DNA of 50,320 nt from Chitinophagaceae bacterium (GTDB taxonomy: Bacteria > Bacteroidota > Bacteroidia > Chitinophagales > Chitinophagaceae). Below, piece after piece: positions 7,869-16,940 of the stretch. Below the pieces are notes generated by a model. It saw nothing but the letters and a program-made list of their open reading frames with translations, had not been told where the DNA came from and made no database searches. Where the stretch lies: positions 1 through 50,320 of the forward strand of contig JAGKWS010000018.1 in NCBI GenBank assembly GCA_021151685.1. Reading direction: 5' to 3'. Each line of letters begins with the position of its first letter. Within the stretch, counting starts at the first letter, position 1. The translations under genes and the position numbers were made by a program.

Positions 7869-10800
7869 TTATTGTTTCGCCATCCACTGCATAGCCGCAT
7901 TAATGTTGTTGGTCATTAGTCGTATGTGCGCTCTTATCTCTGTTTCCTGCAGCGGATTGTCTTCAATATGCTCTAGCCCAGCTATGGCATCTTCCAGACC
8001 TGGTATGCCCATGATACCTACCGAGCTTTTGATGCGGTGTGCCAGAAATGCCACTTGTGCAAGGTCGCCATTATTCCCGGCCGCGTTTAGCTGCTCCAGC
8101 AATGGTGGCGTTTTCTCCAGAAAAAGGTTTGTCATTCTGGTTACAAAATTGGGGTCTCCCCGGCTTATCTGATGTAGTTTCGAGAGGTCGGCTGGAGCCC
8201 TTTCCTCTGGTTCCGGCATCACTTCGGGCTCGGCTGTCACTCCGGTATCTCTGCCCAGCCACTTGCCCACCAGTTGCACCAGTCGTGTCTCGGTAAATGG
8301 TTTAGAGATAAAATCGTTCATGCCGGCAGCCAAACATTGCTCTTCCTGGCTTTTTTGTGCATTGGCAGTTAGCGCAATGATAGGGATACCCGCATCTACA
8401 TTGGCTCTTATATACTTTGTGGCTTCCAAACCGTCTTTCACAGGCATTTGCACATCCATCAGCACCAGATCGAAATAGTTTTGTTGCATTTGCGATATGG
8501 CAATTGCTCCATTTTCGGCCTCCGTAACCATGGCACCATAGTCGTTCAGTATGGCAGATGCCAGCAGTCTGTTCAGTTCGTTGTCTTCGGTAAGCAGTAT
8601 GCGTTTGCCCTTTAGTATCTGTGTATCTATGCTGCTATAGCGGGTTTGTGGCACGTCTGCAGCAGTGCCTCTGTAGAAGCGGATAGAGAATGATATGGTT
8701 GTTCCTTTGTTCTTTTCGCTCTCTACCTTTATGGTTCCTCCCATAAGCTCTACCAGCTGGCGTATGATGCTCATACCAAGGCCTGTACCTCCATACCGCC
8801 GGGTTATGCTTTCGTCTTCCTGAGAGAATTTGTCGAAGAGGTGAGCCATAAATTCCTTACTCATTCCTATGCCCGTATCGGTAACAGTGAATGTAATGGT
8901 TTGGCTAACAGCATCGGCCTGGGCTACCTTGCAGGAAATGGACACAGACCCATGCTCTGTAAACTTCATTGAGTTGCTTAGCAGGTTCATAAGCACCTGA
9001 TTGAAGCGGTAAGGGTCGCCTAACAGTACGGGGGCAATGGTACTATCGAAGTTCGACAACAGCAAAATTCCCTTTTCCTCGGCGCGGTGGCGTAAAATTT
9101 GCACCGCATTATTGATTACCACTTTCAGATGGAAGCCGATGTGCTCTATGGTCATTTTGCCAGACTCTATCTTCGAAAAATCGAGCAGATCGTTGATAAT
9201 AACCAGAAGATTGTTTGCCGCCGTTTGAATATTGCCCAGCCACGAACGTTGTTGTGGTGGTAAGTCGGCCTTGCTCATAAGGCCCGATATACCCAAAATT
9301 GCGTTCATGGGTGTACGTATCTCGTGGCTCATATTGGCAAGGAAGGTTTCCTTGGCTCTTGCCGACTTTTCGGCATCTGCTTTTGCCTGTCGCAGTTCCA
9401 GTTCCAGTGTTTTTTGAAGGGTAATGTCCAGATGAATACCAATAGTACCTTTCATGGCACCATCGCTATCATAGGCCGGGGCACCACTCACCAACCACCA
9501 GCGTACGTTGCCACGTTTGTCTTTTATCTTCAGTTCGTATGCGTCAGACAAGCCCTCGCGCCTGCGGTTTACCACATCATCGCCCTCCAGCTGGTTGTCG
9601 CCTTTCAGAAACAGGTGTATAGGGCTTTTGCCTACCAATTCATCCAGCTCATAACCACACATATCGCAAAAGCTGTTGTTGGCGTATACAATTATCTCGT
9701 CGTTGTTTACCTCCAGCAAGCCAAGGTTCATATTGGCAATGATGTTGCGGTACTTTTCCTCACTTGCCTTCAGCTGCTTTTCGGCCTCCATACGTGCCGT
9801 AATGTCTTGTGCAAAGCCTATAACATAGGGTGGTGCGCCACCCTCCGCCACCAGATAGTTTTGATACAGGAGGTAGTGGGGTCTGCCGTTTCTGCCCACA
9901 GCCATCATAATACCGCTGGCCTTGCTGTCCTTTAGCAAAGTAGCCATATAGGTTTTCTGAAAATCGGCCCGTAGCGAAACCGGCAACAGATTTGCAAGGG
10001 GTGCGCCAATAAGTGTTTGGGCAGAATAGCCCAAAATGTTTACCACCGCGCTGTTTACATCTTGCACTATACCCTGTAGGTCGTGTACGCAAATGAGGGC
10101 GAGACTATTGTCGAAAATGCTGCGGAAACGACTTTCGCTAAGGCGTACCTTCTCTTCTACTTTCTTGCGCTCGGTAATATTTACGCCATAGATAATCATC
10201 AGGTCAAACTCGCCATGCTCATCAAAAACGGGCGAGAGCACGCGCAAATGAAATTCCTCCTCACCCAAACGGTTTATCATTCGCTCTTCCTGTTCCTGCT
10301 TTTTTCCCTTTTGCACCACCATATCAAAGAACTGCCGCCTTTCTTTGGTGGCATCGAGCGGCCGGTTGCGGTAGGCTGCATATTCTTCGTCGGTGTGTCC
10401 TATCATCCATTCGCGTATGGTTGGGTCTTTAACCGCATGGGGGTTTATGAAGAGGTAGGCACGGTTGCGGTCCAGAATGGCTATGTCGGCCGGTATTTCG
10501 TTGAGGATACGCTCATAGAATTTCTTTTGAGCCAATAACTTTTGTTCAGTGTCAGACAGATCCGATACTCTTTTTTGCAGCGATGTAGCCATGTGCAACA
10601 GGCCAGACATTCCTTTGTCTTCGGTATGTGTGGTTTGCAACCGGTCGAATGTTTCGCGCAATTTGGCGAGCGATGCTTCGCGTTCGGCAATTTCCACATT
10701 CAGCTTTGCATTGATGTCTCGGTATTCTTCTTCGCTGATGCGGAATGCGCGTTCAGACAGTTCGAGGTCGCGCTCAAACGAATTGTAAGAGTCGTTTACT

Positions 10801-10892
10801 GCATTCAAAAATGCCTTTAGTTCCTCCTTTTCTATACAGTCGGGCGGAACGAACTTTTTCAGTTGCCGCTCCAGCAGTCTATTCAGTTTCAT
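7869..10892 (-). CDS. Hybrid sensor kinase: 3 PAS - HisKA - HATPase - REC - Hpt
   Basis: 1007 residues, no membrane segment, so cytosolic. Order: coiled coil (about 25-120), three PAS domains (about 125-245, 252-370, 376-495), HisKA with His523 (MSHEIRTPMN), HATPase (N box NQVLMNLLSNSMKF, G1 DTGIGM, G2 GTGLGM), REC with Asp813 (LVLMDVQMPVKDG) and a C-terminal Hpt with His952 (AHRIKSS). This gives a complete internal His-Asp-His relay ready to pass phosphate to a separate receiver. Its start overlaps the FIST gene by 14 nt, making it the third gene of an operon with the sigma-54 activator (12021) and FIST protein (10879). It is inferred to phosphorylate Asp54 of that activator, and possibly the single-domain regulators at 13563 and 33740. 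Confidence 0.95.
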   Translation of the reverse strand: MKLNRLLERQLKKFVPPDCIEKEELKAFLNAVNDSYNSFERDLELSERAFRISEEEYRDINAKLNVEIAEREASLAKLRETFDRLQTTHTEDKGMSGLLHMATSLQKRVSDLSDTEQKLLAQKKFYERILNEIPADIAILDRNRAYLFINPHAVKDPTIREWMIGHTDEEYAAYRNRPLDATKERRQFFDMVVQKGKKQEQEERMINRLGEEEFHLRVLSPVFDEHGEFDLMIIYGVNITERKKVEEKVRLSESRFRSIFDNSLALICVHDLQGIVQDVNSAVVNILGYSAQTLIGAPLANLLPVSLRADFQKTYMATLLKDSKASGIMMAVGRNGRPHYLLYQNYLVAEGGAPPYVIGFAQDITARMEAEKQLKASEEKYRNIIANMNLGLLEVNNDEIIVYANNSFCDMCGYELDELVGKSPIHLFLKGDNQLEGDDVVNRRREGLSDAYELKIKDKRGNVRWWLVSGAPAYDSDGAMKGTIGIHLDITLQKTLELELRQAKADAEKSARAKETFLANMSHEIRTPMNAILGISGLMSKADLPPQQRSWLGNIQTAANNLLVIINDLLDFSKIESGKMTIEHIGFHLKVVINNAVQILRHRAEEKGILLLSNFDSTIAPVLLGDPYRFNQVLMNLLSNSMKFTEHGSVSISCKVAQADAVSQTITFTVTDTGIGMSKEFMAHLFDKFSQEDESITRRYGGTGLGMSIIRQLVELMGGTIKVESEKNKGTTISFSIRFYRGTAADVPQTRYSSIDTQILKGKRILLTEDNELNRLLASAILNDYGAMVTEAENGAIAISQMQQNYFDLVLMDVQMPVKDGLEATKYIRANVDAGIPIIALTANAQKSQEEQCLAAGMNDFISKPFTETRLVQLVGKWLGRDTGVTAEPEVMPEPEERAPADLSKLHQISRGDPNFVTRMTNLFLEKTPPLLEQLNAAGNNGDLAQVAFLAHRIKSSVGIMGIPGLEDAIAGLEHIEDNPLQETEIRAHIRLMTNNINAAMQWMAKQ

Positions 10893-12018
10893 AGAAAGTA
10901 GTTATAGTCATGGTCTGATTGTGCAGCAGGCAGGGCCCGCCAGACACCATAGGAGATATTTCGCCATAGGAATAGAAACCAGCCAAAGGGGTCTGGCCGA
11001 GAAAGGCTTCATCCACCGCCTCTACTTCTTCGTAGGTACGTGGCCCCAGTATCAGCTTTCGCCCTACGCAGCTTATGAGTAGGGCCAGTGCCGGAGACGA
11101 AATGTTGCCGCGCAATGTTTGCAGTGCGGCTCCGCTTGCGGCCGTGGTTATTCTATCAAAATTGGCCCTCATGAAGCGCACCTGTGCCCCTTCGGGCACA
11201 TCTCCGGCAAATGTCATACTGCCAGAGGCTTCGTCTATAGACAGTATGGTTCTTACCACCTGCTCGTTGGTGCCCGGTAGGGTAATGGACAGCGGGAACA
11301 ATAGTGCCGAACCCGGCAGACCCTCGGCATCGGGCCCCAGATACCGTTTGTACAGTTCCAATGCGGGTCGACCGTCTATCTCGTATAGCACATTGGCTAC
11401 AGATCGCGTCACCATTTTTTCCAGGCCAAACATTTCCCATCCGCCTTGCGAGCCATGGCTTACCTGTATGGCATTGCCATAGAAACCTACAGCAGCAATA
11501 TTGCCCGAACCGGGAACATCATTGAGCCCCACCACAGTGGTGGAAAAGTGTGGCCCATCGCCAGCCAAACCACCTGTTATCAGCAGTGGGGGGGCATCGG
11601 CACTAAGGCCGCGCACCAGCTCGCTGCCGTTTACCATACCTCCGTCAGACAGTACAAAAAGACAATTTAGTGCCTGAGACGAAAATTGTGCCCTGAGTGC
11701 TTTGCCTGCCGCAAAACTATCGGCATAATCGCTGATTTTTACAGAATGTGCTTCCAGTGGGGTATGTGCCAGCTGTATAGCTACCACAGTAGCTGTGTCG
11801 TCTGTAACCTGTGTGCCATATATCTCGCCTGCGGTAGAACATATGAGTATGGTAGCTGCCGGACACCGCTCGTGCAACATCTGATAAAACGATGCTTCCG
11901 AAACCACGTCACGGGCACCAAAACATAATACCAGACTCACATCGGTGCCGGGCAAGTTGTTGGTAGATGGTTGCTGGTGCAAATCGCCATTGCGATACTG
12001 GTACAATGCTACTTTCAT
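10879..12018 (-). CDS. FIST sensory domain protein
   Basis: 379 residues. The N-terminal half matches FIST_N (strands such as SLVLCFGARDVV; the ICSTAGEIYG turn; LITGGLAGDGPHFSTTVVG), and the C-terminal half FIST_C (DGRPALELYKRYLG, ending in FYSYGEISP and LHNQTMTITTF). FIST proteins are proposed to sense small ligands, possibly amino-acid-like, and often accompany histidine kinases. Here the gene sits between the sigma-54 activator (2-nt gap) and the hybrid kinase (14-nt overlap), so it is most simply read as the cytosolic ligand input for that kinase. There is no signal peptide or catalytic motif. Confidence 0.9.
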   Translation of the reverse strand: MKVALYQYRNGDLHQQPSTNNLPGTDVSLVLCFGARDVVSEASFYQMLHERCPAATILICSTAGEIYGTQVTDDTATVVAIQLAHTPLEAHSVKISDYADSFAAGKALRAQFSSQALNCLFVLSDGGMVNGSELVRGLSADAPPLLITGGLAGDGPHFSTTVVGLNDVPGSGNIAAVGFYGNAIQVSHGSQGGWEMFGLEKMVTRSVANVLYEIDGRPALELYKRYLGPDAEGLPGSALLFPLSITLPGTNEQVVRTILSIDEASGSMTFAGDVPEGAQVRFMRANFDRITTAASGAALQTLRGNISSPALALLISCVGRKLILGPRTYEEVEAVDEAFLGQTPLAGFYSYGEISPMVSGGPCLLHNQTMTITTFYETE

Positions 12019-12020
12019 AA

Positions 12021-13370
12021 TCAGATCTTTATTTCATTGTCGCGAATCATTTTGTAGATGGTGGTCTTACCGATGTCCAGCTTTTTGGCCACCTGTACCA
12101 CATTATTGTCGTACTTCTTCAGGAACCAGGTAATAATGTCTATATCGTAGTCGCGTAGGGTTTTTTCCTCTGTTATAAATTGCTTGCTGGCGGCTACAGG
12201 ATTGTAAGTAATGTCTTCGGGCTGTATATCGTTGTCGTTGCACATAACCGATGCCAGCTCTATGACCGACTTCAGCTCGCGTACGTTGCCCGGCCATGCA
12301 TACGTCATCAACTTGTCTTTGGCTGCCGCCGAGAGGTTGACATGGGGCATTTTGTTGGTTTTGCAGAAATCGTCGAGAAAAAACCGGGAAAGCAGCACTA
12401 TGTCGTTTCCTCTGTCGCGTAGCGGGGGCAGGTCTATGGGCAAACCAGATATGCGGTAGTAAAGATCCTCGCGGAAGTTGCCTTTAGACACCTCTTCGGC
12501 CAGATTTTTGTGCGTGGCAATGATGATGCGCACATCAAGCCCCACGCGTTCGTTGCCGCCCACACGCACCAGTTCGCGCTCTTGCAGCACGCGCAGCAGC
12601 TTGCTTTGCAGACTCAGGTCCATTTCGGCTATCTCGTCCAGAAAGAGCGTACCCTTGTTGGCCTCTTCAAAACGGCCGGCACGGCGCGTAAGGGCACCGG
12701 TAAATGCCCCTTTTTCGTGCCCAAACAGCTCGCTCTCTACAAGGTCTTTGGGAATGGCAGCCATATTGATGGCCACAAATGGTTTGCGTGCCCGCTCTGA
12801 GTTGTAATGAATGGCCCGCGCCACAACTTCCTTACCAGTACCGGTTTCGCCGGTAATAGATACGTTGATGGCGGTCTTGGCCGCTTTCTCTACCAGTGTA
12901 TAGATGCGTTTGATGGCAGGGCTATTCCCTCTTATGAGATTACTGAGCTCGTTTTTACGGCCCAGCTGGTCTTTCAGGTCTTCTACCTCTTGTTTCAGTT
13001 GCTGATGCTCGCGTACTTTCACTACAGCGTTCCAAAGCAGCTCTTTGGTGTTATCGTCTTTTACAAAGTAGTCCGACGCACCCGCCCTCAATAGCTCTAT
13101 GGCAGTAGCTATATCCTTTTGCCCGCTTATTACTATCACCGCCATACCGGCATCAAACTGCTTGATGCGTTTCAGCAACTCTTTACCGTTTATATCGGTC
13201 ATAGAGTAGTCTACGGTTATAAGGTGTGGTTTTTTATGAAGGTTGGCCATACACTCTTTGCCAGAGGTATAACGCGAAATTTCATAATCGGGATTCATTG
13301 ACAAATAGTATTCCAGTATCTCGGCATACCACTCGTCATCGTCCACAATAAATATTCTGAACTTGTCCAT
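12021..13370 (-). CDS. NtrC-type sigma-54-dependent response regulator
   Basis: 449 residues from the ATG at 13370 (MDKFRIFIVDDDEW); the frame is open further upstream, but those residues are not REC-like. REC domain 1-120 with Asp54, then an AAA+ domain with Walker A GETGTGK (174-180), the sigma-54-contacting GAFTGA loop (221-226), Walker B TLFLDEI and the arginine-finger region (FREDLYYR, PLRDRGNDI). A Fis-type helix-turn-helix closes the protein (VVQVAKKLDIGKTTIYKMIR). It is the first gene of the activator-FIST-hybrid kinase operon. A TTCC-N7-GGAA inverted repeat lies 63 nt upstream of its start, shared with the divergent EPS promoter, so autoregulation is plausible. It is the prime candidate to bind all five such repeats. 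Confidence 0.96.
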   Translation of the reverse strand: MDKFRIFIVDDDEWYAEILEYYLSMNPDYEISRYTSGKECMANLHKKPHLITVDYSMTDINGKELLKRIKQFDAGMAVIVISGQKDIATAIELLRAGASDYFVKDDNTKELLWNAVVKVREHQQLKQEVEDLKDQLGRKNELSNLIRGNSPAIKRIYTLVEKAAKTAINVSITGETGTGKEVVARAIHYNSERARKPFVAINMAAIPKDLVESELFGHEKGAFTGALTRRAGRFEEANKGTLFLDEIAEMDLSLQSKLLRVLQERELVRVGGNERVGLDVRIIIATHKNLAEEVSKGNFREDLYYRISGLPIDLPPLRDRGNDIVLLSRFFLDDFCKTNKMPHVNLSAAAKDKLMTYAWPGNVRELKSVIELASVMCNDNDIQPEDITYNPVAASKQFITEEKTLRDYDIDIITWFLKKYDNNVVQVAKKLDIGKTTIYKMIRDNEIKI

Positions 13371-13432
13371 AGTACAACAGGTGTTGATTGTAATGCATGA
13401 AACTATGTATGTAAATGTACGACAATAGATTT

Positions 13433-13447
13433 TTCCGCGCAGCGGAA
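13433..13447. promoter_or_regulatory. Inverted repeat TTCC-N7-GGAA, putative activator site (copy 2)
   Basis: TTCCGCGCAGCGGAA: 6-bp arms TTCCGC / GCGGAA around GCA. It lies between the divergent activator gene (start 13370) and the EPS operon, 74 nt before the -24 box at 13522, i.e. about -100 from transcription start, a normal enhancer position. Nearly identical to the copy at 33606, including flanking T and A/T runs. Confidence 0.65.
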
Positions 13448-13521
13448 TTTTGTGCGTTGGTTGCACGCATTTTTTGCACACAAAAAACACAAGTAATTGA
13501 TTTTCAGTGCAATATTTATTC

Positions 13522-13537
13522 TGGCACAGTTATGGCA
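13522..13537 (+). promoter_or_regulatory. Sigma-54 promoter of the first EPS operon
   Basis: TGGCACAGTTATGGCA: the -24 box TGGCACA and -12 box TGGCA sit at exact sigma-54 spacing, with GG and GC dinucleotides both present and one deviation from TTGCA. Expected transcription start is near 13548, 15 nt before the ATG at 13563. Confidence 0.7.
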
Positions 13538-13562
13538 AAATAGTAGTCAAACGCCACAGCAT

Positions 13563-14003
13563 ATGAACTTCAATAAAGACCTCAGCATTTTTGTGATCGA
13601 CGACGATCCGGTTTGTCAGGAGCTGTACAAACAGTACTTACTGAACATGGGTTTTACCCGGATATCACTTTTCGACAACGGGCAACAATGCATCAACGAG
13701 CTGACCCGCAAGCCCGATATTATTTTGCTGGACCACCAAATGGCACCCATGAACGGCATGGAAACGCTGAAGAAAATCAAGCGTTTCGACCCGGACATTT
13801 ACCTCATATACATATCGGCCCAGCAGGATATGAAAGTAGCCATAGATGCCCTGAAGTATGGCGCATTCGACTACATCATCAAAGGCAATATGGAAGAGGA
13901 CCTGCTCGGTGCCATTATCCATAAGATTATTGATGTTATGGAGTTGGTAGCGAAGAAAACACCCAGCCGCATGAATAAATTTTTCAGTTTCTTCTCTCTC
14001 TAA
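13563..14003 (+). CDS. Single-domain response regulator, first gene of the EPS operon
   Basis: 146 residues, essentially one REC domain: acidic triad VIDDDP (residues 11-16), phosphoacceptor Asp57 in IILLDHQM, Thr/Ser position in YISAQQD and Lys in DYIIKG. A short basic tail follows (KKTPSRMNKFFSFF). It has no DNA-binding or enzymatic output. The ATG at 13563 was chosen because the REC domain starts there and it follows the sigma-54 start site. Its paralogue at 33740 shares the ELYxQYLLNMG helix and the same promoter architecture. Likely roles are a phosphate sink, a phosphorelay intermediate, or an allosteric partner of the EPS machinery. Confidence 0.93.
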   Translation: MNFNKDLSIFVIDDDPVCQELYKQYLLNMGFTRISLFDNGQQCINELTRKPDIILLDHQMAPMNGMETLKKIKRFDPDIYLIYISAQQDMKVAIDALKYGAFDYIIKGNMEEDLLGAIIHKIIDVMELVAKKTPSRMNKFFSFFSL

Positions 14004-14014
14004 AACCCTGAACC

Positions 14015-14764
14015 ATGACACTGAAAGGATTGATAGCCATTGCTGCCGCAATGGTATGGGCCATGACTTTGCCCTCTTGTACCACCCCCAATATGATGAA
14101 ATCTTCGGCCATACCGAAGGATACAGCCTGGCAGCACCGCGACGTAACTTATGAATACCACATAAGGAAGGACGACAAAATAAGTGTGAGCCTCTGGAAC
14201 CACGACGATATGAGCGTAGGCTCGGTTTACGGCATCTACAACTCTAACGAGGTATACGGCAAATGGTTGCTGGTAGATGCTAATGGCAACATCACTATAC
14301 CACAACTGGGCAGCGTACATGTACAAGACAGTACGGTGATACAAGTGCGCGAGTTGCTGAGAACACTTTACGGCCGCTGGGTAAAAGACCCGATAGTAGA
14401 GGTGAAGGTGCTGAACAAGGAAATAAACGTAATGGGCGAAGTAAAAACCCCCGGCAAATATGTGGTAGAGAAAGATTACAACACCTTGATGGATGTAATA
14501 AGCAAGGCCGGAGACTTTGACTTCTATGCCGACAAAAAGAAAGTAACCGTGATACGCAATGTAAATTATGCACCCACCAAGGTGGTAATAAACCTGAAAA
14601 ACGTAGACCCGGCCTTCTGCAAAAATGTACAGGTATACCCCGGCGACATGGTGTATGTGCCCAGCCGCAAAGGTAAAATGTGGGACAAACGCTCTGGCAG
14701 CATCATAGTACCTATAGCCACAATCATCAGTTCGGCAGTATTGATAAACAGCCTTACAAAATAA
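14015..14764 (+). CDS. Wza-like polysaccharide export lipoprotein
   Basis: 249 residues. A lipoprotein signal with lipobox LPSC (Cys about residue 22) is followed by a Poly_export domain (YHIRKDDKISVSLWNHDD ... LLVDANGNITIPQLGSV) and one SLBB domain (INVMGEVKTPGKYVV ... YPGDMVYVP). It ends in a hydrophobic helix (about 229-246) and LTK. Family members form the outer-membrane channel for group 1-type capsule or exopolysaccharide; this is the short Bacteroidota form. It stands 11 nt after the response regulator and 7 nt before the Wzc-like gene. Confidence 0.92.
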   Translation: MTLKGLIAIAAAMVWAMTLPSCTTPNMMKSSAIPKDTAWQHRDVTYEYHIRKDDKISVSLWNHDDMSVGSVYGIYNSNEVYGKWLLVDANGNITIPQLGSVHVQDSTVIQVRELLRTLYGRWVKDPIVEVKVLNKEINVMGEVKTPGKYVVEKDYNTLMDVISKAGDFDFYADKKKVTVIRNVNYAPTKVVINLKNVDPAFCKNVQVYPGDMVYVPSRKGKMWDKRSGSIIVPIATIISSAVLINSLTK

Positions 14765-14771
14765 GCAAGCC

Positions 14772-16940
14772 ATGAGTAGCACAGGAGCCACAGGCAACTT
14801 CATAAAAACGCTGTACAGGGGCGCACCACTGGTGCTGGTACTGATGACGGCTTGCGTAATGGCGGCTAAGACATACCTGAAGTATGCCACCCCCATGTAC
14901 GAGAGCACTACCCGCATCAAACTGGCAGATGCACGCGAAGGAGTGCCTAACGCCAACCTGTATAAAGATTTCGATGTATTTGCCACATCTACAAAAATTG
15001 GTGCAGAGGTAGAACTGCTGAAATCGGAAGTGCTGATAGAAAAGGCTCTGAACCTGATACCTGCCGATACTGTTATATACCGCGTAGGAGAAATACACAC
15101 CAAAGAACTGTACAAAGAATCGCCTATTGAAGTACATGCCTCCATGCTGGGTGAAAAAATGCTGGATAAGCACATTGCACTCACATTGACACAGCAACGC
15201 GATGTGGTGATAACTACACCAGACGGAGACCACTATAATGGCAAAATTGGTACGCCCATTAAAGGGAAAAACTTTGTGGTTACCGTTGCTCTGAATGCGC
15301 AACTGCTGAAAGAACGCCCTAATATGGATGTAGATGACAACTACGAGTTTGTGATACATAGCCGCCGCAAACTGATAGCCGAGATCATAGCCGGACTGGA
15401 CGTAACATCGGCCGATAAAGACATTCCCATACTGAGGGTGAGCTACAAATGTGCCGATGCCAAAAAGAGTGCCGACGTAGTAAATGCAATAGCCAATGTG
15501 TATATACGCGACCACGTAGAAGAGCGCACTAAATCGGCCGACACCACAGAGCAGTTTCTTACAGAGCAACTGCAAGACTATGGCAACCGCCTGAACAATA
15601 GCGAAGACGACATTCAACAATACCGCGACCGCAACAACATTGTAAACATTACCCAAGAAACCGAAACAGACCTGCGCAAAATAGCCGACCTGAAGAAACA
15701 ACTGGCCAGCGTGCAGATGAACCTGATAGCTATAGATACCCTGAGCCAGTACATGAGGCGCAACCGGGGCAATTTTGTGAACATTGCCCCCAACTTTGAA
15801 GCATTTACCGACCTGCTGAGTACCGAAATAGTAAAAAAGGTGAAGTTGCTGCAAGCCGAAAAACGCGACCTGTTGCTGCTGTACACTCCAGAGAACCCCA
15901 AGGTAGCAGTGGTAGACAAGAAGATAAACGATTTGGCCAACTACCTGGAAGAAAGCATTGGCAATACTCAAACCAACCTACGCATCAAGTACAACGACCT
16001 GAAGCGTACTATAGCAGAAGCAGAGCAGAGTTTTGAAGGCCTGCCCGGCAAAGAAAAACATATGACCGTGCTGGAGCGCAACTTTGGTATGAACGAACAG
16101 ATATACAAGTTTATACGCGAGAAACGCACAGAGGCACAGATAGCCAAGGCCGCAGCCATATCCTTCCACCGCATTATTTCTCGCGGAGAGGTGCCTGAGA
16201 GCCCCGTATCACCCAATTCTAAACTCATAGTTGTGTTCTCGGGTTTTCTGGGGCTGATGTTTGGTGTGATATTGGTTATTGTGATACACAGCCTGAAGGC
16301 AAGGGTAGACAATGAGCAGAACATATACCGCAACAGCGATACGCCGCTTGAGAAAAGCGTGCCCATGCTGAAGAATGCAAAAGCAAGCCGCGAGTTCTTT
16401 GACAAATGGCTGCTGGAGCTGGAAATACGCAACAAGCTGCCCAAGGGCACTACCCTCTGCATTACCTCTATGAACGATGGCGACGGTAAAGACTTTGTAG
16501 CCGATGCGCTGATGAAGGCAGCAGCCGATGCCGGCAAAAAAGCAGTGATGGTGCTTATGGATGGCAAAATGGAAGAATTTGCCAACGAAGACTACGAAAC
16601 CACATCGCCGCTCATAGCCTCTTATCGCTGGCAGATACCCTCTGAATGGGACCGTATAGCAGCCGGCTGGCGTGCAGAGTACGACCTTGTAATCATCCGC
16701 AACTTCTCGTTGCAACGCAGCAATGCAAGCATACTGCCCATGGCCAAGAGCAACCTCAATATGATGGTGCTGGATACAAGACGCACTGCCATGGCTGCCA
16801 TTGGTGAGGCCGACGAAATGAGAGACAGGCTGCAATTGCCCGGCTTTCAATATGTGCTGAACAGGGCTGGATATGTACCGGGACCAATAGACCGTGTAAT
16901 GATCATCATCAAAAAAATACGCCGTGCTTTCAGCAAATAA
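14772..16940 (+). CDS. Wzc-like polysaccharide co-polymerase with degenerate kinase domain
   Basis: 722 residues. A Wzz domain starts with membrane helix about 15-37; a long periplasmic coiled coil spans about 240-440, and a second membrane helix lies about 488-510 followed by a cytoplasmic domain. In bacterial tyrosine kinases that domain carries a Walker A' motif (G-x-x-G-x-GKS/T). Here the same place reads TSMNDGDGKD (about 562-571), lacking the Ser/Thr, and the C-terminal tyrosine cluster is absent (the protein ends KKIRRAFSK). It therefore probably controls chain length and links to the Wza channel without autophosphorylation. The gene overlaps the next by 17 nt. Confidence 0.9.
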   Translation: MSSTGATGNFIKTLYRGAPLVLVLMTACVMAAKTYLKYATPMYESTTRIKLADAREGVPNANLYKDFDVFATSTKIGAEVELLKSEVLIEKALNLIPADTVIYRVGEIHTKELYKESPIEVHASMLGEKMLDKHIALTLTQQRDVVITTPDGDHYNGKIGTPIKGKNFVVTVALNAQLLKERPNMDVDDNYEFVIHSRRKLIAEIIAGLDVTSADKDIPILRVSYKCADAKKSADVVNAIANVYIRDHVEERTKSADTTEQFLTEQLQDYGNRLNNSEDDIQQYRDRNNIVNITQETETDLRKIADLKKQLASVQMNLIAIDTLSQYMRRNRGNFVNIAPNFEAFTDLLSTEIVKKVKLLQAEKRDLLLLYTPENPKVAVVDKKINDLANYLEESIGNTQTNLRIKYNDLKRTIAEAEQSFEGLPGKEKHMTVLERNFGMNEQIYKFIREKRTEAQIAKAAAISFHRIISRGEVPESPVSPNSKLIVVFSGFLGLMFGVILVIVIHSLKARVDNEQNIYRNSDTPLEKSVPMLKNAKASREFFDKWLLELEIRNKLPKGTTLCITSMNDGDGKDFVADALMKAAADAGKKAVMVLMDGKMEEFANEDYETTSPLIASYRWQIPSEWDRIAAGWRAEYDLVIIRNFSLQRSNASILPMAKSNLNMMVLDTRRTAMAAIGEADEMRDRLQLPGFQYVLNRAGYVPGPIDRVMIIIKKIRRAFSK

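Noticed and set aside
14000..15184. Long open frame on the minus strand opposite the wza-like and wzc-like genes
   Set aside because: Its translation is dominated by Tyr, His, Val and Cys without any domain, and it lies wholly antisense to clear EPS genes; similar antisense frames occur at 14754-15971 and 21260-22237 and reflect codon use of the real genes.
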